A DNA stretch of 64,000 nucleotides, taken from positions 1,302,001 to 1,366,000 of the forward strand of contig NC_017735.1 in assembly GCF_000259275.1 (NCBI RefSeq), written 5' to 3'. The position numbers and the translations under genes were made by a program. Below the pieces are notes generated by a model. That model searched no databases, was not told the origin of the DNA, and saw only the letters and a list, made by a program, of their open reading frames with translations. The stretch comes from Helicobacter cetorum MIT 99-5656. Its GTDB lineage: Bacteria; Campylobacterota; Campylobacteria; Campylobacterales; Helicobacteraceae. Positions 10,368 through 19,409 of this stretch are shown in pieces; within the stretch, counting starts at the first letter, position 1; each line of letters opens with the position of its first letter.

Positions 10368-11440
10368 TAGAGAATTTCGGCCTTAGAATTTTTAATCACT
10401 ACCAAATCTTCAATACGCACCCCAAAAAACCCCGGAATATAAATCCCAGGTTCTACAGAAAAGACCATACCCTCTTCTAGGATAGTCTCGCTTCGTGAAG
10501 AAATATAAGGAAGCTCATGAATATCTAATCCAATGCCATGCCCTGTGCTATGAGTAAAATACTCACCATAACCACATTCAACAATCACTCCCCTAGCCAA
10601 ACTATCAGCTTCCTTACCCGTCATACCTGCTCTAATGCCAGAAATTGCCCTTTCTTGAGCTTTTTTAACAACATCATAAATCTTTTGGTGCTCTTTGTCC
10701 TTGAAGCTCTGCTCTCTTTTGAAAGAGAAATTTATGGGGTCAAAAAAAGCCGTTCGAGTTCTATCAGAGCAATAACGCTCATATTTGATACCCATATCCA
10801 AAAGAACGCTATCAGTTGCTTTTAAAAAATCCTTAGCACTAGGCAAAGCATGGGGCTTGCTTGCATTAGCATTCAACGCTAAAATGGGTTCAAAACTCAG
10901 ATTATAAAGACCATCTCTAGTTAAAAAATCCTTTACCTTGTGCTGTAAAAACTGCTCGCTCAACAACCTTTCCTGACTAAAAATTGTCTTCACATATTCA
11001 GCAAAATTCTCAAAAGCTTCAACATTCAACGCTTGAGACTTTTTGAGAAGTTTGATTTCATGTTCGCTTTTAATAATGCGTTTTTGACGATGATAATTAG
11101 GCACACCTTCTAAGGTAATCTTAGTGCCTATTGCTGAATCCAAACGCCTATAAGTTTGTAGATTCACTTGATTTGGATCAAAAAAGAGTTTTTTAACAGA
11201 GCTTTTTAGGATTAAATCAATAGCACCTTGCACCAAATCACTTGTTTCTATTACTTCAGCTAAGATACCATTCTTAGATTGAATGCTTTCCTTAGCTTCT
11301 TGGGTATAGCGAGAATCAGTAATAAAGAATGCACGCTCATCTAATCGCAAAAATAAGGCATTGTCACAACTATATGCACATTCAAAAAACATCGCATTTT
11401 CATTGAGTGTGAAATGCGAATCTCTTGCTAACTCTCTCAT
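10367..11440 (-). CDS. pepQ: M24-family aminopeptidase (Xaa-Pro peptidase, PepQ/PepP-like)
   Basis: This 357-residue metallopeptidase has a creatinase-like N-terminal domain and a C-terminal pita-bread domain with the dinuclear metal ligands in order: Asp in [17 protein letters not shown], His in [13 protein letters not shown], Glu in [13 protein letters not shown] and Glu in GVRIEDLV. It would release N-terminal residues before proline or split X-Pro dipeptides in the cytoplasm. Its start lies about 20 bp after aroQ. The exact specificity is not shown by the sequence; the symbol follows H. pylori HP1037. Confidence 0.85.
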   Translation of the reverse strand: MRELARDSHFTLNENAMFFECAYSCDNALFLRLDERAFFITDSRYTQEAKESIQSKNGILAEVIETSDLVQGAIDLILKSSVKKLFFDPNQVNLQTYRRLDSAIGTKITLEGVPNYHRQKRIIKSEHEIKLLKKSQALNVEAFENFAEYVKTIFSQERLLSEQFLQHKVKDFLTRDGLYNLSFEPILALNANASKPHALPSAKDFLKATDSVLLDMGIKYERYCSDRTRTAFFDPINFSFKREQSFKDKEHQKIYDVVKKAQERAISGIRAGMTGKEADSLARGVIVECGYGEYFTHSTGHGIGLDIHELPYISSRSETILEEGMVFSVEPGIYIPGFFGVRIEDLVVIKNSKAEIL

Positions 11441-11459
11441 AACAACCCCTTTTGCTATG

Positions 11460-11963
11460 TTACTGGTTATTGACTGAATTATTGTTAGGGTTATTTTGTT
11501 GGGCTTCTTGGAAAGCTTTCATTTCTGCTAGAATATTTACCATTGCCATTAAAGCCATGTTGTAACCAAGCGGACCGAACCCCATAATTACGCCCCCACA
11601 AGCTGCTCCGGTGTAAGAATTTTTTCTAAATTCTTCTCTAGCCTGAATATTAGTCAAATGCACTTCAATCACAGGTTTTCCTGCCAACATAATCGCATCA
11701 GCAATCGCAATAGAAGTGTGGCTAAACGCTCCAGGATTAATGATAATGCCTTCATAATCACTACCCACGCTCTCTTGGATTTTATCAATGATTTCACCCT
11801 CAAAATTCGTTTGGAAAAACTCCAACTCCACATCTAAGTTACTCTGCTTGACAAAAGTTTGCATGATTTCATGGATTTGGTCTAAAGTTACCATACCATA
11901 AAGTCTAGGGTCGCGATGTCCTAGCATGTTAAGATTAGGACCTTGAATAACTAAAATTTTCAT
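11460..11963 (-). CDS. aroQ: type II 3-dehydroquinate dehydratase
   Basis: This 167-residue enzyme of the shikimate pathway converts 3-dehydroquinate to 3-dehydroshikimate. Type II hallmarks are visible: [18 protein letters not shown] at the N-terminus with the catalytic Tyr in [20 protein letters not shown], and [18 protein letters not shown] with the catalytic His-Leu-Thr-Asn and Arg. A CTCC/GGAG ribosome site precedes the start. The C-terminal tail ([13 protein letters not shown]) is Asn-rich and likely disordered. It appears to head the pepQ-folK-flhF run. Confidence 0.95.
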   Translation of the reverse strand: MKILVIQGPNLNMLGHRDPRLYGMVTLDQIHEIMQTFVKQSNLDVELEFFQTNFEGEIIDKIQESVGSDYEGIIINPGAFSHTSIAIADAIMLAGKPVIEVHLTNIQAREEFRKNSYTGAACGGVIMGFGPLGYNMALMAMVNILAEMKAFQEAQQNNPNNNSVNNQ

Positions 11964-12041
11964 TATCTCTCCTTAGATTAAAGTATATTTAGGGGGCATT
12001 ATACCATAAGTTCTAGGTTTTTATCCCCTAGCCAAAAGAGA

Positions 12042-13325
12042 TTAGACTTTAGAATTTGCCCTTAAAAAGACTCCCATAACAACCATTCCTACAAAAAAAC
12101 TTCCTGTAATAAAAAAGTCAAAAGGGTCAAATCCTATGCCATAAATTAAGTAAAAAGTTAGAACGCTCAATATAAAAAAGGATATTAAAGCGTTTTGTCT
12201 TAAACCATTCCAAAATATTTTAATTAGAATAATACAAAATGCTATAAATATAATAAGCCCTATAATACCTCTAGTCGCTAGAATATGAATAAGCTGATTA
12301 TCATATCTTTCAATACATAAAATCAATTCTTTTTGTCTGTATGAATGCGATAAAGATAGAATTTCATCTAATCGCTGACACTTTTCACTCGCTGCCATTC
12401 CAAATAAAGGGCGTAGTTTAAGGATAGTTAAGGCTTCCTTCCAGCGTTCTAACCGCCATCCTATACTACTATCAGCATCTTTTTTTGCATAGCGTTTTAA
12501 ATCCGCTTCAAAGCTTTGACTTTGAACTCTAGACTGCTCTATAGCTCCTTTTTTTTCTAAAATGCCACTTTGTGTATATAAACCGCTTAAAACAAGAGTC
12601 ACAAAGCCCATATAAATCAGTTGTTTAAGAGATTTTTGAAAATATAAAACAAAACATGAAAGGATTAAAAAAGTAGCACTAAAGGCGATTAAAGCACTTC
12701 TTGTAGCACTAAAAATAACAACTAGAAACCCTACAAAAATAGAGAGTGTGAAATAAAACTTTTCTTTTTTATCTTGTGAATAAAGAGCATAAACATAACA
12801 ACCCAAAATTGACACACTCACCAATACAACATACTCTTTAACCGTGCTAAAACCTTGTACTCTAGGCATGTTGAAATAAAACTTCTGCACTAAAGACAAC
12901 AAGCCATTAAAAAAGTTTGCTACGCACATGCTGTAAAAAATGATTTTTTGATTGAGCTTGATTTTTAAACGACTTGCAAAAACCAAACATAGCGTTCCAA
13001 GAATATAGGTTAAAGACATGTTTAGTGCAAACAAATTGTAGCGAAAGGTTTGACTATCATACATGCTAAACATGTTAGGAAAGACACTTAAAAACACACC
13101 CAAAAAAGCCACAGAAAGCCATTTAAAGGGCATTTTTTTCAAGTTATTGATTCTAAAAGTCTCTTTTAAAGACGCCTGCAAATAGCATTTTAATAATAAA
13201 AACACCACCAAAACTATCAATAAGACTTGTGTTAGGGGCTTTTTAAATGAAGTGAGAAAGAAAAGGGCAAAAATCAGGGTAAAAACATAGTCTGCATTGA
13301 ATAATACCCTTAAACGCTCTTTCAA
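12042..13325 (-). CDS. waaL: O-antigen ligase family protein (WaaL-like)
   Basis: This 427-residue protein has about ten to twelve membrane segments and a large periplasmic loop between the late helices (about residues 260-340) containing SIGWRLERWKEALTILKLRPLFG, the Wzy/WaaL signature region, and HILATRGIIG. In H. pylori, the orthologue HP1039 transfers O-antigen from undecaprenyl carrier to lipid A-core. The low-similarity Wzy_C family means polymerase activity cannot be excluded from sequence alone. An eight-A tract lies in the coding strand near 12550. It is just downstream of rpsO. Confidence 0.8.
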   Translation of the reverse strand: MKERLRVLFNADYVFTLIFALFFLTSFKKPLTQVLLIVLVVFLLLKCYLQASLKETFRINNLKKMPFKWLSVAFLGVFLSVFPNMFSMYDSQTFRYNLFALNMSLTYILGTLCLVFASRLKIKLNQKIIFYSMCVANFFNGLLSLVQKFYFNMPRVQGFSTVKEYVVLVSVSILGCYVYALYSQDKKEKFYFTLSIFVGFLVVIFSATRSALIAFSATFLILSCFVLYFQKSLKQLIYMGFVTLVLSGLYTQSGILEKKGAIEQSRVQSQSFEADLKRYAKKDADSSIGWRLERWKEALTILKLRPLFGMAASEKCQRLDEILSLSHSYRQKELILCIERYDNQLIHILATRGIIGLIIFIAFCIILIKIFWNGLRQNALISFFILSVLTFYLIYGIGFDPFDFFITGSFFVGMVVMGVFLRANSKV

Positions 13326-13353
13326 TGTGAATCCACCATAAATCTTGAGAACT

Positions 13354-13626
13354 CTATCTGTCTTTAATGCCTAGCTTTTCAATCAAAACCATGTAGCGTG
13401 CATGCTCTGTGCGTTTAATATACTTCAATAAATTGCGTCTTTGAGCGACTAACTTTAAAAGCCCTAGGCGACTTGAATGGTCTTTAGGATTAGCTTTCAA
13501 ATGCTCTGTTAAAGATTTGATTCTCTCACTCAACAACGCTACTTGAACCTCACAAGAACCAGTATCATTTTCTTTAGTAGCAAACGCCTTAATGATTTCT
13601 TGTTTTTTCTCCAAATTTAAAGCCAT
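13354..13626 (-). CDS. rpsO: 30S ribosomal protein S15
   Basis: This 90-residue protein is full-length bacterial S15: GSCEVQVALLSERIKSLTEHL, then the rRNA-contact segment KDHSSRLGLLKLVAQRRNLLKYI. It binds 16S rRNA at the central domain early in 30S assembly. A strong AGGAGG ribosome site (13632-13637) and a TATAAT promoter (13665-13670) precede it. In H. pylori flhA lies next upstream; here the gene instead borders a degenerate island, so a rearrangement breakpoint falls between 13.67 and 13.8 kb. Confidence 0.97.
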   Translation of the reverse strand: MALNLEKKQEIIKAFATKENDTGSCEVQVALLSERIKSLTEHLKANPKDHSSRLGLLKLVAQRRNLLKYIKRTEHARYMVLIEKLGIKDR

Positions 13627-13631
13627 AACGA

Positions 13632-13670
13632 CCTCCTAATTGGTAATTGAAATTTAAAAAAGTGATTATA
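13632..13670 (-). promoter_or_regulatory. rpsO promoter -10 and ribosome binding site
   Basis: On the minus strand a perfect -10 hexamer TATAAT occupies 13670-13665, and AGGAGG occupies 13637-13632, about 6 bases before the rpsO ATG. The transcript leader would be about 30-40 nt. No obvious -35 hexamer is seen, which is normal for Helicobacter. Confidence 0.65.
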
Positions 13671-13694
13671 TCGTAAAATTAGCTTTTTTAGTTC

Positions 13695-14575
13695 ATAGAT
13701 TATGAACTTTTATAATTATGCATACCCCTTAGACTAGAAAACACGCCAAAAGAAGATTCAAATTTATTTTTCTAATTTAGTGGATAGTTTATTCTCTTTT
13801 TGGCATATGAAGTGAAAAAATTTAGCAACAAATCCGCCCCTAACCCTAGCTGAGAAATATAGTCTAAATGATTTATGCCCCTAGAATAACCGTAAGTGAT
13901 TAAGCCACAATAAGCTAGACCGATAGCATTATTGGGGCATTACCGATAACCCACCTTAAAATTTACCTCTAGCATGGCAAGAGATTGCTTAGAGATTTTA
14001 TTAGCGAAAATAGAAGTCTTTGTGGTTTGTATTATGGGTTTATAATAGGGCATCTTGGAGATGATTCAATAAGATTTGTTGCATGAGTTTGTCCCACACA
14101 GTGACACTAATCTCAGTAAAACCGGTCAGAATACTAGCACAATTGGAATAAATGGCGTTTTGAAGCTTTGTGGGGTAGGGATTAAAGTGAGAACAAACAT
14201 TATGGTTGCCCCCACTAGGCACATTTTCATAAGTCATGTTTTCATCATGATTATAACCTTTAGTCATACTTATACAAGAGAATTTTTAGCTTTTCTGCAT
14301 AAAGCCTATAGAAGTGCTGTTAAAAATTTGAGTGAGGTCAAAAGTTAGTGTAATAAATCGCTCGCATGATTTAGAATGGTTTTTGGGGTATGTCAGTATC
14401 CTTCACTCTTTTTGGCCTAACTTTTTCAACTATTTTAGGCAATTGTTTTAATCTCTTGGGCTTCTAAAAACCTGGTTTCAAACCCCTCTTCTATAAAAAA
14501 GCCACTTTTTTTCATGGGCTTCTAAGGGGTTAAACAAACTTGTTAAAATGAAATCTAATTGTTTGGTGTGTTTTA
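13695..14575 (-). pseudogene. decayed paralogue of the HExxH Hop-like outer membrane protein
   Basis: Translating the minus strand in all frames recovers scattered pieces of the protein encoded at 17084-18961. They are a signal-peptide-like end (..SLFNPLEA, about 14530), KSGFFIEEGFETRFLEA (from 14515), TKGYNHDENMTYENVP to VWDKLMQQ (14270-14040), KISKQSLAMLEVNFKVGYR (near 13975), NAIGLAYCGLITYGYSRG and ISQLGLGADLLLNFFTSYA (13930-13790), and FESSFGVFSSLRG (near 13740). The pieces lie in different frames with stops between them. Most of the region between the N-terminus and the metal site is deleted and the HExxH codons are not preserved. It is clearly dead. Confidence 0.8.
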
Positions 14576-14649
14576 AAAATTTATTTTATTTAGTAATCTT
14601 TGGTTTTCCTTGATTAAATTGTGTTAAGTTGATTGTGCAAAGAAGGCTA

Positions 14650-15149
14650 TTATACTTTGCAATAGCTTTTTAAAGGGATTTTAAGGGTCATAAAGGGGCT
14701 TAATGGGTTAATGTTTTTTAATATCCGTTTGTAATTAATATCTTTTTGCTCTGTGTTTAATTCACTTCTTAGCAAATAGGCACAATAGAATTTAAATGCA
14801 TGCGTTTTTGTTAAAAGGGGTTTTTTATTCTTTTCTAAAAACTCGCCCATGTCTTTGTAGCTCTTGTCTTTAATCTTAATAACGCTAATATTTGTAAAAC
14901 CATAATTTAGGCACAATTCTATTGCCCTTATACTTGCATCCATGCCTGCCTTGTCGTTATCTAGTGAAAAACATATTTCAACATTTTGTTTTTTTAGTAA
15001 AAATAGATGCTCTTTAGTAAAAGCAGTCCCTAAACAACAAACTGCAAAATTATAATTAAAAAATTCATATGCCATTACATCAAAAAAGCCCTCGCTTAAT
15101 ATAATTTGCTTCTTCTTAGCGATTTCACGGCTGGCTCTGTGATAGTTAT
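14650..15149 (-). pseudogene. DnaG-type primase fragment (TOPRIM domain), cut by IS605
   Basis: An open frame on the minus strand enters from the IS605 boundary at 15149 without a start (SHNYHRASREIAKKKQ...) and ends at 14650. It shows the TOPRIM signature of DnaG primases: ILSEGFFDVMAYE with the catalytic Glu, CCLGTAFTKEHLFLLKK, and the acidic FSLDNDKAGMDASIRAIELC (DxDxxG-like). The zinc-binding and N-terminal RNA polymerase parts are missing. An internal ATG at 15075 exists but would not give a working primase. The sequence looks like a phage or plasmid primase rather than the chromosomal dnaG. The matching 5' part is not found on the other side of the IS. Confidence 0.7.
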
Positions 15150-15300
15150 GTGAAACACCCCTCGCTAAAGCGAGGAGCTTCCTAACTAAAGCACCCTACT
15201 GAATGCTAATACGAAAGGCTTTGCTCTTTAAAGTCTGCAAGGCTATTTCCTAACCCAAGAAGACTTAACCCTTTGCTTAAAATATTACTTGCGGCGTTTA
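15150..15300 (-). ncRNA. candidate TnpB-associated omega RNA
   Basis: In IS605-family elements the omega (reRNA) guide RNA is made from the 3' end of tnpB through the element end, with the adjoining host DNA as guide. Here the corresponding minus-strand segment overlaps the tnpB 3' end and finishes in a hairpin (15158-15177) and the terminal TTCAC at 15150. The guide would then be ATAACTATCACAGAGC (15149-15134), lying in the primase fragment. The 5' boundary of the RNA is a guess. Family knowledge plus position only. Confidence 0.5.
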
Positions 15301-16528
15301 TATCTCTATGCTCTATATATCCGCAATTTTGACACAGATATTCTCTATGATTTAATTTAAGCTCGTGGTTGATTTGCCCACAACTATGACAAGTTTTACT
15401 CGTATATTGTGGGGGAGCTTTCACTAACAATTTGCCATTATGCTGTTGTTTGTAGTCTAAAAAAGAGATGATTTGATAGAATGAAGTATTTAGTATAGAC
15501 TTATTAAGCCCACTCTTTTGTTTAACATTTTTGAGTTTGGCTCTTTTGGTCATGTTCTTAATTTGTAAGTCTTCAACTACTATCAATTCAAATTGCTTTG
15601 AAAGTTCGCTTGTGATTTTATGGTATCTGTCTAGTTTTTGATAGCTTGATTTATCAAAGGCTTTGTTTAATTTTTTTTGAGTTTTGTAAAAATTACCTCC
15701 TAGTTTGATTTTATTTTGTTTAGATTTTAAAACCCTACGGCTTTGTTTTCTTTGTAGTCTTTTAAATTCTTTAGAGTATTTTTTAAAAGAATGTAGTTTA
15801 GAATAAGTAGGAATAAGTCGTTTTAGATTGATATTTTCATCTACTTTTAAACCTAGTTCTTTCATGTCTTTTTGGTATTGTTCTAGGTCGGTTAGTTTTT
15901 CATATTCTTTTAAATCAACGCTTAAAGCTATATCATAGATATTTAAGTCCACACCGACACAATTTCTAGGCTCTTTAATAGTGTTAAGCTCTTTTTCGTA
16001 TTCTATGCTAAAACTAACAAAATATTTTTGATGAGAGCAAGAGACTACGATTTGTTTAATCTTAGCATTAAGGGGTAAGTCTCTATGCATACGCATTTTT
16101 AAGGGCATTTTCATTAAGTTAAACATCTTAAAGCGTTCGTTAAAGTCTTTGATAGAAAAGCCTTGATTATTCCAAGTAAAACTTTGTTTAGCAAATTTAG
16201 AGTTTTTAAATTTAGGAAAGCCCCTATTTTTGACTTTAAAGGCATCTCTTAAGGCTCTTTCTGCATTCATGCGTGATTGTTGAGCGACTACACTACTAAA
16301 ACTTAAATTCCTAGCTTTTAAATGGTGCTTAATCGCACTATCTAATTCGCTTGATTTTTGCCATTTTCTTTGTTTAGTGGGTAAATCTTTGTTTTTTTCG
16401 TATTGCTCTTGTTGTAGATTTAAGCAAATGTTATAGGCTTGGTTATAGACAAAAAAAGAGTGTTGTAATTTGGTCTGTTGCTCTTTGGTAGGATACAAAC
16501 GAAATTTAAAGCCCTTATTTACTTTCAT
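15206..16528 (-). CDS. tnpB: IS605 TnpB, RuvC-like RNA-guided nuclease
   Basis: This 440-residue TnpB has an N-terminal helix-turn-helix domain (FRLYPTKEQQTKLQ), a RuvC core with catalytic residues all present (Asp about 194 in VGVDLNIYD, Glu about 318 in IVVEDLQ, Asp about 408 in HRDINAAS) and a zinc ribbon (CHSC at about 379-382, CQNC at about 398-401). Family members cut DNA guided by the omega RNA and favour element retention. The gene is full length with no stop, so it may be active. It is divergent from tnpA with a 36-bp gap. Confidence 0.93.
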   Translation of the reverse strand: MKVNKGFKFRLYPTKEQQTKLQHSFFVYNQAYNICLNLQQEQYEKNKDLPTKQRKWQKSSELDSAIKHHLKARNLSFSSVVAQQSRMNAERALRDAFKVKNRGFPKFKNSKFAKQSFTWNNQGFSIKDFNERFKMFNLMKMPLKMRMHRDLPLNAKIKQIVVSCSHQKYFVSFSIEYEKELNTIKEPRNCVGVDLNIYDIALSVDLKEYEKLTDLEQYQKDMKELGLKVDENINLKRLIPTYSKLHSFKKYSKEFKRLQRKQSRRVLKSKQNKIKLGGNFYKTQKKLNKAFDKSSYQKLDRYHKITSELSKQFELIVVEDLQIKNMTKRAKLKNVKQKSGLNKSILNTSFYQIISFLDYKQQHNGKLLVKAPPQYTSKTCHSCGQINHELKLNHREYLCQNCGYIEHRDINAASNILSKGLSLLGLGNSLADFKEQSLSY

Positions 16529-16564
16529 AGAAAGATTTTAGCATAATTTAGTTAAACTTGGTCT

Positions 16565-16981
16565 ATGAAACAAATTGATAATATTAGACATGGCAGACAT
16601 TGTGTTTTTTTAATGCATGTGCATTTAGTATTTGTAACTAAATATAGGCGTAAAGCATTCAACAAAGAAGTTATAGACTTTTTAGGTTCTGTATTTGCTA
16701 AGGTATGCAAAGACTTTGAAAGCGAGTTAGTAGAATTTGATGGGGAAAGCGACCATGTGCATTTACTTATCAATTATCCACCAAAAGTTAGTGTTAGTAG
16801 GTTAGTTAATTCTTTAAAGGGTGTTAGTAGTCGTTTGGTTAGACAACAAAATTTTAAAAATGTTAAAGCTACTTTGTGGGGCAATCATTTATGGTCGCCT
16901 AGTTATTTTGCTGGAAGCTGTGGGGGTGCTCCTTTAGAAATCATTAAGCAATATATCCAAGAGCAAGAAACACCACATTAG
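16565..16981 (+). CDS. tnpA: IS605 TnpA, HUH Y1 transposase
   Basis: This 138-residue single-strand transposase of the IS200/IS605 class carries the metal-binding HUH motif as HVH (residues 64-66, in SDHVHLLINYPP) and a catalytic Tyr at 130 in IIKQYIQEQ. LSFSP-like WSPSYFAGSCGG matches the family core. It performs peel-and-paste excision and integration as circular single strands. All key residues are present, so the element may be mobile. About 70-100 bp of non-coding end follow the stop. Confidence 0.93.
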   Translation: MKQIDNIRHGRHCVFLMHVHLVFVTKYRRKAFNKEVIDFLGSVFAKVCKDFESELVEFDGESDHVHLLINYPPKVSVSRLVNSLKGVSSRLVRQQNFKNVKATLWGNHLWSPSYFAGSCGGAPLEIIKQYIQEQETPH

Positions 16982-17083
16982 ATTTGCTAACCTTTTGTTT
17001 TTAGGTTAAATGACACTAAAAAATAGCCTAACGGCTATTGACGCTTACATCTCCGCCCTAAAGGACGGAGTTTTTCGCTTTGT

Positions 17084-18961
17084 TGGGATAAAAGCGGCTT
17101 TTTCATAGAAGGGGGATTTGAAACCGGGCTTTTACAAGGCACAGAAATTAGAGAAGAAAAAGTAACGACCGGTAAGAATGTCTATGAAGATTACTTGCCT
17201 TTAAACACGATTTTAAAAGGAGCAACTAATTTATTTGGTAACGCCCAAGCTATATCACAATTACAATTTTCATCTTTGCATCCGGTTAAGGTGAGCGTGA
17301 GTGGTGCTAATTTGGTTGTAGAAAATTTTCTGCCTTATAATTTAAACAATGTTAAGCTTTCGTTTAAAGATAGTCAAGGCAAACTCATTGATTTGGGCAT
17401 GATAGAGACCATTCCTAAGCAAGCCAAAATCGTTATCCCCGAAAAACTATTTGATAATTTCAAAGATATTACTCCTAATGCTACTTATCAAAGTTTTGAA
17501 GTTTCTAGCACAAAGTTTTCAGATGTTAATACACAGAGATTGTTTAAAGTGTTAGATACCATGACGACGGATTTGGTGGTAGAATATAAGTCTCCGCCTA
17601 CTTTTGATTCTTGTCAATACCATACGCAAGCAGGTCATAATACATGTTATTCACCCTTTAATGCAAAAACCGCTGAGGAATTTACTAATTTACTTCTAAA
17701 TATGTATGCGGTTTTAGATTCAAAATCATGGCAAGAAAATATAAAAAACGCTCCCTTTGATTTCGTGAATAGTTGGCATCCTGGAGATTGCCATTTTAAA
17801 GCATCAGATTGTGTGGCTCCTGGCAAGAATGGACAAGTTGAATCCAAGTTTCAAAAAGATGTGGTTTCCCCTGAAAAAGTTATAGCCGATTTTAGAAGTA
17901 CTATGCACCTTGAAGTTTCAGTCTTAAATAATGCTGGGGTAGATGGCATAGGATTAGGGCAAGTTACTTGGGGAAAATTGGGCGTTGTTGCTTGGGCATT
18001 AGACCCTAAAACACTTTTTGGTGCTGGTTATAAACATATTAATTTAACCGCTTTGAGAACCATTTTGCACGAATTTAGCCACACCAAACACTACAGCCAT
18101 AATGGAAACATGACTTATCAAAGAGTGCCAAAACCTGATGGCACAGGCGATTCTGATGGTATTCCTTATGATGTGTGTTCTAGGTTTGGTCATAAGGGTC
18201 AGCCCACATATCCAGGTGATTTTCAAGGTTCAGTCTATCCTAATTGTGCTAATGTCCCAGCAGGCTTTACCGGATTGACTATGGCTGTGTGGCAACAACT
18301 CATCAATCAAAACGCTCTGCCAATAGATTATGCTGATTTGGGTAGTCAAAAGGATTATAAACTCCATGCTAGTTTAAACACTTCAGATTTAGCCAATTCT
18401 ATGCTTAGCACACTCAAACAAAGTTTTCTGGTTGCTTCAGCTCAAACAATAACTAATGATGTTTCAAAAAACTTTAAAACCCCTATGCTAGGGTTTAACT
18501 TTAAAATGGGTTATCAGCATTACTTTAATAATTTTATAGGGTTAGCTTATTATGGTATTGTCAAATACAATTATGCTAAAGCTAATAATGAAAAAATCCA
18601 GCAATTGAGTTTAGGAATAGGCACAGATTTATTATTAGATTTTGTTACTACTTATACTAAAGCTTCAAAGGATAGCAAGAAGAAAAGCTTTTCTTCTTCT
18701 TTTGGCATGTTTGTTGGTGTAAGGGGTTTGTATAATGGTTATCATGTGTTCAATCAAGTTCAAAGAGCTAAGAATGTAGATGCGACTACAGGATTGAATT
18801 ATCGTTACAAGCATTCTAAGTATTCTGTAGGTATTAGTGTGCCTTTAATAGAGAGAAAGGTTAGTATCGTTTCTAATAGTAGTGTTTATAACGCTGCTAT
18901 TAGTTTGAATGAAAAAGCGAATGATTTTAATGTGTTTTTTAATTATGGGTGGGTGTTTTAA
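17084..18961 (+). pseudogene. 5'-truncated Hop-like outer membrane protein with HExxH metallopeptidase motif
   Basis: The open frame starts inside coding sequence right at the IS605 end (WDKSGFFIEGGFETGLLQG, the mature N-terminus of Hop-family proteins) and runs 625 codons to 18961. The signal peptide and start codon are gone; the first usable start is a TTG at 17195 with no clear ribosome site. The middle contains HEFSH (18068-18082) in LHEFSHTKHYSHNGNMTY, a zincin-like site. The C-terminal 180 residues are a beta-barrel (FKMGYQHYFNNFIGLAYYG ...) ending in FNVFFNYGWVF with the terminal Phe needed for BAM insertion. It would be a surface protease fused to a Hop barrel. It is probably not exported now. 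Confidence 0.75.
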
Positions 18962-19409
18962 ATTTATTATTCACTCTAATTTTTATTGATTAAAGTTGCC
19001 TTTAAATATGAGAAAATTAGCTAGAAACCACAATGCTTTCACACGCTATTTTAGAAAGAAAGATTTAAAACAGCTGAGTTTTACAAAAAAGATTTTTCTA
19101 AAACAAACCCAAATTAAATTTTAATCAAAGTTGCTTTCTAAAAGACATTACACAAAGAAGAAGTCTCAAAACTTCTCTTGAATTTTAAAAACTCCAATTA
19201 TTTTGGGGCTTAAAAGCACGCAACAAGCGAGCCATAAGAACCATTAAAATTTAAGCTAAAAACCCTGATAAAACTTCTTAAAAACCATTTTCAAATAAAA
19301 ATAAAAATTAATCTTTCTTTAAAACAAAGAAAACTCTTAAAGCCTATATTTTAGAAACGACAATTTGAATACACATCTCATGTTATTATTGAAACCCCCA
19401 ATACAAAAA
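18962..19409. other. intergenic, no gene seen
   Basis: This stretch between two convergent genes is A+T rich with stops in all frames and no recognisable product. A small hairpin TTTCTTT/AAAGAAA (19314-19332) lies about 80 bp past the hcpE stop and could contribute to termination, but it lacks a T tract on either side. Confidence 0.5.

Larger units (their letters stand above)
15150..17080. mobile_element. IS605 element (IS200/IS605 family)
   Basis: This is a complete-looking element of about 1.93 kb with divergent tnpB (minus) and tnpA (plus), the IS605 layout. The tnpB-side end carries a hairpin at 15158-15177 followed by the terminal GTTTCAC (reading minus). The tnpA-side end carries a hairpin at 17051-17070 with CTCCG/CGGAG arms. 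No terminal inverted repeats or target duplication are expected in this family. The tnpA-side boundary (about 17080) is approximate, set where Hop-like coding sequence begins. The two flanks encode unrelated genes, so this copy sits at a rearrangement junction. Confidence 0.85.

Noticed and set aside
14076-14348. Plus-strand frame of 90 codons in the degenerate Hop region
   Set aside because: It is antisense to recognisable pieces of the decayed Hop-like gene and shows no features of its own.
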